Assembly (NCBI GenBank): GCA_947463975.1
Contig: CANHUW010000016.1
Location: forward strand, 1-15,949
DNA from: Bacteroidota bacterium
GTDB taxonomy: Bacteria; Bacteroidota; Bacteroidia; Chitinophagales; Chitinophagaceae
DNA: 15,949 bases
Direction of reading: 5' to 3'
The stretch's first letter is position 1. Each line of letters begins with the position of its first letter. The notes beneath the pieces were generated by a model. That model saw only the letters and a program-made list of their open reading frames with translations, did no database searches and was not told the origin of the DNA. This document shows, piece by piece, positions 1 to 6,784 of the stretch. The position numbers were made by a program, and so were the translations under genes.

Positions 1-90
1 GGTGGATATAATTTTTTAGGATACAATGCACCATTTCAATTTATTGGTAGAACCAACGAAGTTATTATCCCTATTGAATGGAAAGAATAG
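1..90 (+). CDS. C-terminal end of a probable SOUL-family heme-binding protein (partial)
   Basis: Only the last 29 codons are in the window; frame 1 is open from base 1 and stops with TAG at 88-90. The tail contains GYNAPFQ, then GRTNEVIIPIEW. This resembles the C-terminus of SOUL/HEBP proteins, which usually end with a YxPP/YNxPF motif followed by an RRNEV strand. SOUL proteins bind heme or porphyrins; the bacterial role is poorly known. The last 13 bases overlap the start of the next gene, which suggests one transcript. The assignment rests on a short tail and is tentative; another beta-rich family with the same ending cannot be excluded. Confidence 0.5.
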   Translation, partial: GGYNFLGYNAPFQFIGRTNEVIIPIEWKE

Positions 91-347
91 ATATTGATAG
101 AATCATAGAGATGGCTTGGGAAGATAGAACGCCTTTTGAAGCCATCACATTTCAGTTTGGTATTTCAGAAGCCGAAACCATCAAGATCATGCGCTCTGAA
201 TTAAAGCGAAGCAGTTTTAATTTATGGCGTAAAAGAGTGAATAGTGGAGTAAGTCAAAAACATTTGATCAAAAGAAGTACAGATATTAAGCGATTTAAAT
301 GTTCTAGACAAAAAACTATTTCTTTGAATAAGATTAGTAAGCGCTAA
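78..347 (+). CDS. TIGR03643 family small protein (putative helix-turn-helix)
   Basis: This 89-residue protein opens with DIDRIIEMAWEDRTPFEAI, continues with a QFGISEAETIKIMRSELK stretch and then SSFNLWRKRV, the pattern of the TIGR03643 family. Residues about 4-50 look like a small helix-turn-helix (a tight turn at FGISE). The tail, rich in Lys and Arg and ending RFKCSRQKTISLNKISKR, is also family-like. Function is unknown. Family members often lie beside DUF2256 and photolyase/cryptochrome genes, and here the DUF2256 gene is next door on the other strand. The ATG lies inside the end of the preceding SOUL-like gene (13-base overlap). The stop shares CTAA (344-347) with the stop of the convergent DUF2256 gene. 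Confidence 0.85.
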   Translation: MERIDIDRIIEMAWEDRTPFEAITFQFGISEAETIKIMRSELKRSSFNLWRKRVNSGVSQKHLIKRSTDIKRFKCSRQKTISLNKISKR

Positions 348-499
348 ACCTTTTTCTTCTTGCAGGCATCGCTGCAATATTTTACTTCCTCCCAATCTCT
401 TTCCCATTTTTTTCTCCAAGTAAAAGGCCTTTGACAGTGCAAGCATATTTTGCTGGGTAGATCTCCTTTTTTTACAGCTTTATTCTTATTATTTTTCAT
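344..499 (-). CDS. DUF2256 family zinc-ribbon-like small protein
   Basis: A 51-residue reading frame starts with ATG at 499-497 and stops with TAG at 346-344. After a basic N-terminus, residues 14-46 read LPSKIC-LHC, then RPFTWRKKWERDWEEVKYCSDAC. C19, C22, C42 and C46 form a CxxC...CxxxC pattern that probably binds one zinc ion, and the WRKKWE(R)xWxEVxYCS core is diagnostic of DUF2256. No molecular function is established for the family. Its ATG overlaps the TGA stop of the upstream alkB-like gene as ATGA, so the two are probably translationally coupled. It converges with the TIGR03643 gene, sharing four bases at the stops. Confidence 0.87.
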   Translation of the reverse strand: MKNNKNKAVKKGDLPSKICLHCQRPFTWRKKWERDWEEVKYCSDACKKKKV

Positions 500-1086
500 G
501 ATTGCATCTGTCTAAAAGTGAGGTTGATTCTTGGTGTGCCTACTTTTTTTGTTTTAGGTAAACTATGCCACCAGTTTTGTTGGATAGAGCCCTTCATTTC
601 TAAAAGCGATCCATTTTCCAACATAATGGAAATAGTTTCTTTAGTGGCTTTATGTTTGAATGCAAATTTTCTTTCAGCACCAATACTGAGTGAGGCAATA
701 GAGCTATTTACTATAATTTCTTTTTCATCATCACTATGCCATCCCATTCCTTCTTCACCTGTATGGTATAAATTCAATAAACAGGCATTATATGTAGTGC
801 TTGTAAGTGATTCAACTTCTTCTTTGATCTGAATTAATTCTGGTGTCCAAGGAAGGCCTTTTTTCTTCACACTAGAATAAGTATAATCAATATGGTTGTC
901 TGCGTAGAAAGCCACTTTACGTTTGGTCGTAATGGCTTTGCCAAACATCATAATTTGGTCTTGTTGCCAAGCGATTTTGTTGAATAAGTCATCATAAATG
1001 GAGGGTAAAGTTTCCGCATTTAAAATGCATCCATAATAAACAGCAATGCCGTCTTTGTTTATGATATATGGAAAATCTGTACTCAT
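496..1086 (-). CDS. AlkB-like Fe(II)/2-oxoglutarate dioxygenase
   Basis: This 196-residue protein has the length of a compact AlkB-type DNA/RNA dealkylation dioxygenase. Such enzymes oxidise N-alkyl lesions such as 1-methyladenine and 3-methylcytosine, releasing formaldehyde. Visible motifs are NLYHTGEEGMGWHSDDE (Fe ligands H117 and D119), the third Fe ligand H174 in WWHSLPK, and RINLTFR near the C-terminus (R186 and R192, expected to bind 2-oxoglutarate and substrate). The YNACLLNLY stretch before HxD is typical of the ALKBH2/3-like branch. The protein ends in a 4-base ATGA overlap with the DUF2256 gene. It is divergent from the DUF3050 gene, with 95 bases between the starts. Substrate preference (DNA repair or RNA) cannot be read from the sequence. 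Confidence 0.9.
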   Translation of the reverse strand: MSTDFPYIINKDGIAVYYGCILNAETLPSIYDDLFNKIAWQQDQIMMFGKAITTKRKVAFYADNHIDYTYSSVKKKGLPWTPELIQIKEEVESLTSTTYNACLLNLYHTGEEGMGWHSDDEKEIIVNSSIASLSIGAERKFAFKHKATKETISIMLENGSLLEMKGSIQQNWWHSLPKTKKVGTPRINLTFRQMQS

Positions 1087-1181
1087 TCTTGAATATTCGT
1101 TTATTACTGCAATTTTTTGTAGTTCCTTTGCAAATCCAACAACAAAATGTCGATGATTTTGTTGATATTAAAACTGAAATT

Positions 1182-1943
1182 ATGCAAAACCAGGTAGAAA
1201 AACTAAAAGCCAATATTGAAGCTGCAAGAATACATTTGTTAGCACATCCAGTATATACTAAAATCAACAATCTAGAAGGTTTGCAACAGTTTACCCAATA
1301 CCATGTTTTTGCGGTGTGGGATTTTATGAGTTTATTAAAATCGCTTCAAATTGGTTTAACCTCTGTTCAATTACCATGGGTGCCAGTAGGTTCTGCGAAT
1401 ACCCGTTATTTAATCAACGAGATCGTTTTGGGAGAAGAGTCTGATGTGGATGAGCACGATCAAAGAATCAGTCATTTCGAATTGTATTTAAAAGCTATGC
1501 AACAAATGGGTGCACCTACTCATTTAATAGATGCTTTAATGCAAGAGATAGCTAAAGGCAAAACGATTGATGCGGCTATACAAGAAGCGCCACTTCCACA
1601 AAAAGCTAAAGATTTTTTAGCCTATACATTTGAAATTGCACAACATGCGCCTTTGCATGTAAAAGCGGCGGTGTTTACTTTTGGAAGAGAAGATTTGATT
1701 CCAGATATGTTTACTGAAATCTTGCATAAAATATATGCAGATCATCCAGATAAGGTTTCTACCTTTAAATATTATATTGAAAGACATATTGAAGTGGATG
1801 GTGGACACCATAGTCAATTAGCGCTAGAGATGGTAGCCGAGCTTTGTGGCACAGATGAGCAAAAATGGGAAGAAGCCAGTAATGCCGCTTTAAAAGCCCT
1901 TCAAGTAAGGTCTTTGCTTTGGGATGCGATTATTGAAAACTAA
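1182..1943 (+). CDS. DUF3050 family protein (heme-oxygenase-like fold, possible metal oxidase)
   Basis: The frame is open from 1068, but that ATG lies inside the alkB-like gene and adds a low-complexity leader. The ATG at 1182 gives MQNQVEKLKANIEAARIHLLAHP, the normal DUF3050 N-terminus, and a family-typical 253 residues. The protein is all helical. Conserved-looking stretches are QYHVFAVWDFM (H41), NEIVLGEESD (E80-E86), HVKAAVFTFGRED (H159, E170) and YIERHIEVDGGHHSQL (E200, H202, D206, H209, H210). The Glu/His/Asp spacing recalls heme-oxygenase-like diiron oxidases, so metal-dependent oxidation is a reasonable inference; no substrate is known. The stop is one base before the ATG of the DCC gene, so the two form an operon. 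Confidence 0.8.
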   Translation: MQNQVEKLKANIEAARIHLLAHPVYTKINNLEGLQQFTQYHVFAVWDFMSLLKSLQIGLTSVQLPWVPVGSANTRYLINEIVLGEESDVDEHDQRISHFELYLKAMQQMGAPTHLIDALMQEIAKGKTIDAAIQEAPLPQKAKDFLAYTFEIAQHAPLHVKAAVFTFGREDLIPDMFTEILHKIYADHPDKVSTFKYYIERHIEVDGGHHSQLALEMVAELCGTDEQKWEEASNAALKALQVRSLLWDAIIEN

Positions 1944-1944
1944 G

Positions 1945-2334
1945 ATGAATATTATTGTATTTGATGGGGTCTGTAATTTTTGTAATCGAGTAGTGCAAAT
2001 CATTATTCGCCACGACTCCTCAGCTCAAATACATTTTGCCACTCAGCAATCAGAGGCGGGAGAGAAGTTAATGAAGGAGATTAGCATCAAGGAAAATTCA
2101 AATTCGGTTCTTTTTGTTAAAGATGGACTAGTATTTTACAAGTCCGATGCGGTGATTGAAATCGCTAAACTTTTAACGGGCTGGCCTAGTATCCTGCAGT
2201 ACTCTATAATAATTCCTGGATTCATCAGAAACTTTATCTATGAATTAGTTGCAGCCAATAGATATAGATTATTTGGCAAACAAGATCAATGCATGGTGCC
2301 CAATGAAAAAGACAGAGGGAGGTTTCTTTTTTAG
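1945..2334 (+). CDS. DCC family thiol-disulfide oxidoreductase-like protein (DUF393)
   Basis: The protein has 129 residues from the ATG at 1945, one base after the DUF3050 stop. A longer frame from 1924 only overlaps the previous gene. The N-terminus MNIIVFDGVCNFCN holds the DGxCxxC signature (D7, C10, C13) of the DCC family, a thioredoxin-like fold. FATQQSEAGEKL and the C-terminal ANRYRLFGKQDQCMVP are also standard for the family. A thiol-disulfide role is expected from the CxxC, but physiological partners are unknown. Its stop is eight bases from the convergent Sua5 stop, with no terminator between them. Confidence 0.88.
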   Translation: MNIIVFDGVCNFCNRVVQIIIRHDSSAQIHFATQQSEAGEKLMKEISIKENSNSVLFVKDGLVFYKSDAVIEIAKLLTGWPSILQYSIIIPGFIRNFIYELVAANRYRLFGKQDQCMVPNEKDRGRFLF

Positions 2335-2342
2335 TTTCTAGG

Positions 2343-3269
2343 TTAAGATTGATCCTCAGAGTAACTGGCTCTTTGTAGCTTATCATTCAAGGCCTTACCA
2401 ATTCCCATATTTTTGAATTTTTTGCAGATGATTACATCAAATTTTTGTTGATCTAATTGGTATAATGCATAATAAAACTCTTTGGCAATTAATCTATTAT
2501 TGTGGTGTTCGAAAGATAAAACGCCAATGTTTAAATCGGGATGATTCTTTTTAAAAAGGTTGATACTATCTACAATAATCAATTTAGTTTTAGGAGCATA
2601 GTGTTTTAAATCCATTCCACTAGTGACAACTTTGGTGTTTTCTTTTGGGGCAAGTTCTACAAAGGGATGCACTTTTTTGAGTGATTCCATGCTAATACCT
2701 CCCAAGCGGTATATGATTACTTTATTATTTTCAATTCCTACAATAGTAGACTCTAAGCCACATTCGCATTTGCCTCCTTCTAATACATAGGGCACTTTAT
2801 CTTCAAAATACTCATCTACTTGCTGTGCAGTGGTAGGGGAAATTCTTTGATATGGATTCGCACTAGGTGCAGCGATTGGGAAGTCGACCGATTTCAATAC
2901 TTCTAAAAACAATGGATGGCTGGGGATTCTGATAGCAACTTTTTTAGAACCTGCTGTAATTAAATCACTCACTAGCTCAGACTTGTCAAATAAAATAGTT
3001 AATGGACCTGGCCAAAAATAATTAGCCAGGTTTTTAGCAATGGGGGAAATATGCGTTACTAATTTTTTAAGTTCTTTTATCGAATGGGTATGAAGAATCA
3101 AAGGGTTTTTATTAGGCCTCCCTTTCACCCTAAAAATTTTTTGTACTGCTTTATCATCTAGTCCATTAGCGCCTAATCCGTATACAGTTTCTGTTGGAAT
3201 ACCTGCAATATCCCCTTTTTTTAAAGTCTCTATTATATGTTGAATATTATCTGTAATCATTAGGTTCAT
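2343..3269 (-). CDS. sua5: L-threonylcarbamoyladenylate synthase, two-domain Sua5/YwlC type
   Basis: This enzyme makes threonylcarbamoyl-AMP from threonine, bicarbonate and ATP, the first step of the t6A37 modification of tRNAs reading ANN codons. In its 308 residues the YrdC domain (about 8-190) shows IPTETVYGLG (24-33), KGRPNKNPLILH (49-60), WPGPLT (86-91), AAPSAN (133-138) and GLESTIVG (171-178). The linker SGMDLKHYAPK (217-227) leads into a C-terminal Sua5 domain, ending with the NDKLQRASY-type motif. This makes it the long Sua5 form, not the short TsaC. It directly follows the DUF6671 gene: that stop (3272-3270) abuts this ATG (3269) with no spacer, so they are co-transcribed. Confidence 0.95.
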   Translation of the reverse strand: MNLMITDNIQHIIETLKKGDIAGIPTETVYGLGANGLDDKAVQKIFRVKGRPNKNPLILHTHSIKELKKLVTHISPIAKNLANYFWPGPLTILFDKSELVSDLITAGSKKVAIRIPSHPLFLEVLKSVDFPIAAPSANPYQRISPTTAQQVDEYFEDKVPYVLEGGKCECGLESTIVGIENNKVIIYRLGGISMESLKKVHPFVELAPKENTKVVTSGMDLKHYAPKTKLIIVDSINLFKKNHPDLNIGVLSFEHHNNRLIAKEFYYALYQLDQQKFDVIICKKFKNMGIGKALNDKLQRASYSEDQS

Positions 3270-4112
3270 TTAGGGGTTACAATAATCGCAATATTGAGGA
3301 TCTTCTTTTTCTTTATTTTTAGGAAACCAAGATTCTTTTTCAAAACCACATTTATTACAATGATATATCAAAGATAAAATAGATTTGGTAGGTCTATTAC
3401 ACCATTCGCAAGGTAGTCCTTCTTTAAATTCCTTAACGTTAAAGCCTGGACAGGAACAATTGGGGCAGCTGAATAGAATTTTAGCGATTAATTTCTCGGT
3501 GGTTTCTTCAATCACCTTCATTCTTAGCGGATTGTTCATGGCGCGCATATCTGTTTCTACAAAAGCGCCTCCATAAGCGTTGTCTATTTCAATATATAGC
3601 TGCTTCAGTGTATTCCAATCTTTAATATCTTTATGAATAGACTCTTTGGATCCTTCCTCTTTTCTTAGAATTAAAGCATGCTCAGGAAATCCAGCATTTT
3701 TTGCAAAATCTTCCAATACATGTATAGATCGAATATATTTTCCAGAAAAATTAGTTTTTGTACTAATATGCTTTACCATAATTTCAAGATCATTTTTTCG
3801 ATCCATTAAGATCATCCATTCCTCGTCTGCTGGAATAAACTGAATACTTGGATGAGCGCCAAAAGAACCTTCGTTCGCTATGCCTAAATCTATATTATGT
3901 AAGTCCATGGCCTTCTTACATTTCAACCTGACTGTTTCTAAAGGGGTGAGGGTTCTTTCTACTTCTCCTGTAAAAGTGCCAAAAAAATCGGTATCGAAAG
4001 TATTGGGGGTTATACAATCAACACCGAATGTTTTTTTAAACAAAGGAGCAATAGCTGCTTCTTTGCCATGCATGGTTGCAATAATTAATTTTCTCTGCTC
4101 AAATAGATGCAC
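3270..4112 (-). CDS. DUF6671 family protein with C-terminal zinc ribbons
   Basis: The protein has 280 residues and a GTG start at 4112-4110 that shares one base with the TAG of the preceding gene (TAGTG). The N-terminal two thirds carry RKLIIATMHGKEAAIAPLFKK (7-27) and IANEGSFGAHPSIQFIPADEEW (78-99), a pattern recognised as DUF6671. The C-terminal third holds two CxxC pairs per ribbon: C216/C219 with C235/C238, and C252/C255 with C275/C278, plus C221. These should bind two zinc ions. No reaction is known. The acidic, Gly-rich and His motifs could form a nucleotide or metal site, but this is a guess. Gene-to-gene abutment with Sua5 suggests shared regulation, possibly a link to tRNA or ribosome biology. 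Confidence 0.75.
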   Translation of the reverse strand: MHLFEQRKLIIATMHGKEAAIAPLFKKTFGVDCITPNTFDTDFFGTFTGEVERTLTPLETVRLKCKKAMDLHNIDLGIANEGSFGAHPSIQFIPADEEWMILMDRKNDLEIMVKHISTKTNFSGKYIRSIHVLEDFAKNAGFPEHALILRKEEGSKESIHKDIKDWNTLKQLYIEIDNAYGGAFVETDMRAMNNPLRMKVIEETTEKLIAKILFSCPNCSCPGFNVKEFKEGLPCEWCNRPTKSILSLIYHCNKCGFEKESWFPKNKEKEDPQYCDYCNP

Positions 4113-4372
4113 TAGTCAATACTAATTTGAATAGAGATATTAAAATCTCTTTCTTTTTCTTTTTCTAAATATGTTTGAACATTATTTATGGTATTCTGCA
4201 ACTCCACTATTTTATTTTCATAATTGACGATTCTAGTGTCATTTCTCACTTCATCACCAAATTGATTAAGCTTGTAAAATTCAACGGTATGATTGAGCAT
4301 TTCAAGAAGCACATATTTTGCTGTGTCTTTATTGACCGCTTGATCTTTAAAAGCAAAGGTATTGGTTGTCAT
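4112..4372 (-). CDS. Small hypothetical protein with predicted coiled coil
   Basis: I do not recognise this 86-residue protein. It is largely helical. Residues about 15-40 (NKDTAKYVLLEMLNHTVEFYKL) form one amphipathic helix, and residues 48-75 (IVNYENKIVELQNTINNVQTYLEKEKE) show heptad-like hydrophobics typical of a short coiled coil. The last ten residues alternate as a beta strand (FNISIQISID). It has no signal peptide, membrane segment or cysteine. It is the first gene of a three-gene operon with DUF6671 and sua5, sharing one base with the next start. It is divergent from the LysR gene and reads out of the palindromic intergenic region, so it may be the direct target of that regulator. It may be lineage-specific. 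Confidence 0.65.
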   Translation of the reverse strand: MTTNTFAFKDQAVNKDTAKYVLLEMLNHTVEFYKLNQFGDEVRNDTRIVNYENKIVELQNTINNVQTYLEKEKERDFNISIQISID

Positions 4373-4383
4373 ATTGATTGTAT

Positions 4384-4418
4384 TTTATATCTAAAATTCC
4401 ATCAATTTTAGATATAAA
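4384..4418. promoter_or_regulatory. Perfect 15-bp inverted repeat between divergent genes (candidate operator)
   Basis: The arms at 4384-4398 and 4404-4418 are exact reverse complements, separated by CCATC. The left arm begins TTTATATCTAAAATT. The element lies in the 85-base gap between the divergent 86-residue gene and the LysR gene. It ends 17 bases before the LysR -7 box and contains a near-consensus -7 for the other strand (TAAAATTG, complement of 4403-4410). It could therefore repress both promoters. It is not the classical LysR T-N11-A motif centred on the dyad, so LysR binding is an inference. No U-tract follows either side, so it is not a typical terminator. Confidence 0.6.
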
Positions 4419-4434
4419 TAATATTTAATATTAT

Positions 4435-4442
4435 TATATTTG
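4435..4442 (+). promoter_or_regulatory. Bacteroidota -7 element for the LysR gene
   Basis: TATATTTG matches the Bacteroidota sigma-A -7 consensus TAnnTTTG at every fixed base and lies 15 bases before the LysR ATG. There is no good TTTG at the expected -33 position; that zone is occupied by the right arm of the palindrome. This would suit a promoter that depends on, or is blocked by, a bound regulator. Confidence 0.5.
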
Positions 4443-4457
4443 ACATAAAATATATTT

Positions 4458-5372
4458 ATGAATTATACCATAAGCCAATTAAAGATTTTTTTGAAGGTGG
4501 TAAAGCATGGAAGTGTCACCAAAGCTGCAGATGAGCTGCATTTAACGCAACCTGCAGTATCGATTCAGTTGAAGAATTTTCAAAAAAATTTCTCGAATGC
4601 TTTAACAGAAATAATCAATAAAAAGCTATTTGTGACTGATTTTGGAAAAGAGATAGCATTGGCGGCAGAGAATATTATTTCTGAGTTAGAAATGATTAAC
4701 TACAAAAGTATTGGGTATAATAATGTGCTATCTGGAAAGCTTAAAATATCTATAATATCTACAGGTAAATATATTATGCCTTTCTTCTTGGCTGATTTTT
4801 TACAACAACATTCAAATATAGACTTAGAATTAGATGTTACCAATAAGGCCAAAGTGGCGAATAGTTTAGAAAAAAATGAAATAGATTTTGCTTTGGTGTC
4901 TATTTTGCCAGAAAATCTACAGATCAAAAAAGTAGATTTAATGGAGAATAAATTGATGTTAGTGGGTAATAAAAAAACTGCACAAATTTTAAATCAACAA
5001 AAAATCAATTTGGATACCATCCCGTTAATTTATAGAGAAATAGGCTCTGGTACTAGACAAACGATGGAACAGTTTATTCAGAAAAATAAATTACAAGCAA
5101 AGAAAAAAATTACCCTTACATCTAATGAGGCTGTAAAACAGGCAATTATTGCAGGTATGGGTGTTTCCATAATGCCCATCATTGGTATTAAGAATGAATT
5201 AGCTTCCGGAAAGTTAGAAGTAATACCCATTAAAGGGTTGCCAATAATTACTACATGGAGCTTAATTTGGCTGAAAGAAAAAAAATTAAGCGCTATTGCT
5301 CAGGCCTATATTGACTTTTTAAAACTACACAAAGAAAGTATCAGTGAAGTTCATTTTAGCATGAACATTTAA
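4458..5372 (+). CDS. LysR family transcriptional regulator
   Basis: This 304-residue protein has the standard LysR layout. The N-terminal winged helix-turn-helix (about 3-60) contains LKIFLKVVKHGSVTKAADELHLTQPAVSIQLKNFQ; the linker helix follows, then an effector-binding domain (about 90-290) with SGKLKISII, IDFALVSI and GVSIMPI. The wing region (NFSNALTEIINKKLFVTDFGKEI) is longer than in many LysR proteins but is seen in CbbR/CysL-like members. The effector is unknown. The gene is divergent from the 86-aa/DUF6671/sua5 operon, and LysR genes commonly control such a neighbour and themselves. The intergenic palindrome is the obvious binding candidate. It converges with the tolC-like gene, 19 bases apart. 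Confidence 0.93.
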   Translation: MNYTISQLKIFLKVVKHGSVTKAADELHLTQPAVSIQLKNFQKNFSNALTEIINKKLFVTDFGKEIALAAENIISELEMINYKSIGYNNVLSGKLKISIISTGKYIMPFFLADFLQQHSNIDLELDVTNKAKVANSLEKNEIDFALVSILPENLQIKKVDLMENKLMLVGNKKTAQILNQQKINLDTIPLIYREIGSGTRQTMEQFIQKNKLQAKKKITLTSNEAVKQAIIAGMGVSIMPIIGIKNELASGKLEVIPIKGLPIITTWSLIWLKEKKLSAIAQAYIDFLKLHKESISEVHFSMNI

Positions 5373-5391
5373 TAGGGTTGGAGTTGTCTTT

Positions 5392-6783
5392 TTAATTCAA
5401 TGAGCCCATTGCCCATAAGTTTTTATAAATACTTAGGTAAAATTTAGTTTTAAGGGCAATATGTTTTTGCTCGGTTTCAATAAACTTTAACTCTCGGCTA
5501 TTAATTAAGAATAAGCTACTTTCGCCCATTTGAAATTTGGTATTCTCAGTATCAAATAAGAGTTTGTTAGCTTTTAATATAGCTTCGTTGGTTTTAATTT
5601 GCTGCTTAAAGGCATAAAATTCTACAAAGCTAGTTCTTACTTTATTTTCAATTTCTAAGCTTATGTATTTTCTATCCCATTTCAGCTCTTCCATCTTATT
5701 TCTTGTTTTAGCCAAATCTCCTCTTGCTTGTCTTTGAAATAGAGGCATACTTAATGAAAGTCCATATTTAACATTATTTGCTGTATTGATTGCAGTGGAT
5801 ACATTACTTAAATTATTTTCAAGTGCATTGTAGTTTAATTTTAGAGACGGAAATAGCTCAATGGTTTTCAATCTTTTTTCAATATCTAATATGGTAGATT
5901 TGGCATTGATCATTTTTAGTTTAGGATGTACCTGCATCGCCTGATTGACCATTTCTTCTAGTCTACCAAGTTCAATGCTGCTAATAGCATTTAGATCAAA
6001 GTTTTCCGAAGGAATAATTCCTTCTTCTAATTCATAGGGTATACCAGTTGCTGTCCAGAAATAATTGCTTAATTCTAGTCTAGCTTTTTGTAAATCTGCA
6101 GCAGCTTGCGTTTGCATCATCTCAAAAGTTTGTAATTGAGTCAAGGCTTCAGTAGTATCAATGGGGGCTCTATCTCCAGATACAAAAGACTTCTTGATCA
6201 CTTCATATCTTTCTTTATTGTTTTGAACTGATTTAGTTAAAATGGTATTGATATAATAAGCATTTACCCAGTTCCAGTAGGCACTAGTAGCTTCTAACAA
6301 TACATCATTGACTACCAGTAATTGCTCGTTCTTGGTGAGGTCTACAAAATTTTTGGCCTGTTTTATCACGGCATTTCTTTTATCTACAAGAATTCCTCTA
6401 AATGGATCCATACTCACTCCAACAAATGCTGATTTATTTCTTGTTAAAGTAGGATCAATACGTTCGCCAATATTATTTTCTGTACCCGCTTTTATATCTA
6501 TACCGTACCATAAAGGAATTTTTAGTTCAGAGGTATTGTATTTATAATACAATTTATTATCGTATGTTTTTTCATTGGTATTTATTTGAATGCTGGGATC
6601 AAAAATTCCTCTGGATGCCCTCAATTCATTTTTAGCCATTTCATTTTGTAAAAATGATTGTTTAATTACAGGGTGATAATTTCTTACTATATCTAAAGTA
6701 TTTTCAATGCTCAAGCTTTTTTCTTGCGCATGGGCATTGCCCCATAAAAATAATAGGGTATATATTAATTGCTTTATTGGCAT
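5392..6783 (-). CDS. TolC-like outer membrane efflux protein
   Basis: This is the outer membrane channel of the export operon. From the ATG at 6783 it has 463 residues, with a signal peptide MPIKQLIYTLLFLWGNAHA cut before Q20. The next ATG upstream, at 6795, would overlap the hlyD-like gene by 11 bases; a still longer frame from 6861 lies deep inside it and loses the signal peptide. The chosen start follows the upstream stop by one base, a spacing seen elsewhere in the window. Typical OEP features are the N-terminal SIENTLDIVRNYHPVIKQS helix, long alpha-helical stretches, and the internal duplication with a second NAKSTILDIEKRLKTIELFPSL segment. The protein should form a trimeric barrel and periplasmic tunnel docking the HlyD-like adaptor. 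Confidence 0.9.
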   Translation of the reverse strand: MPIKQLIYTLLFLWGNAHAQEKSLSIENTLDIVRNYHPVIKQSFLQNEMAKNELRASRGIFDPSIQINTNEKTYDNKLYYKYNTSELKIPLWYGIDIKAGTENNIGERIDPTLTRNKSAFVGVSMDPFRGILVDKRNAVIKQAKNFVDLTKNEQLLVVNDVLLEATSAYWNWVNAYYINTILTKSVQNNKERYEVIKKSFVSGDRAPIDTTEALTQLQTFEMMQTQAAADLQKARLELSNYFWTATGIPYELEEGIIPSENFDLNAISSIELGRLEEMVNQAMQVHPKLKMINAKSTILDIEKRLKTIELFPSLKLNYNALENNLSNVSTAINTANNVKYGLSLSMPLFQRQARGDLAKTRNKMEELKWDRKYISLEIENKVRTSFVEFYAFKQQIKTNEAILKANKLLFDTENTKFQMGESSLFLINSRELKFIETEQKHIALKTKFYLSIYKNLWAMGSLN

Positions 6784-6784
6784 T

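Noticed and set aside
1068..1181. N-terminal extension of the DUF3050 frame
   Set aside because: It starts within the alkB-like gene and encodes a hydrophobic leader unlike the family; the ATG at 1182 gives the normal N-terminus and length.
992..1270. Minus-strand frame of 92 codons overlapping alkB and DUF3050 starts
   Set aside because: It lies out of frame over two well-supported genes and shows no family resemblance.
4384..4418. Palindrome as an intrinsic terminator
   Set aside because: The stem is almost all A-T, no T-run follows on either strand, and it lies between divergent starts where no transcript should end.
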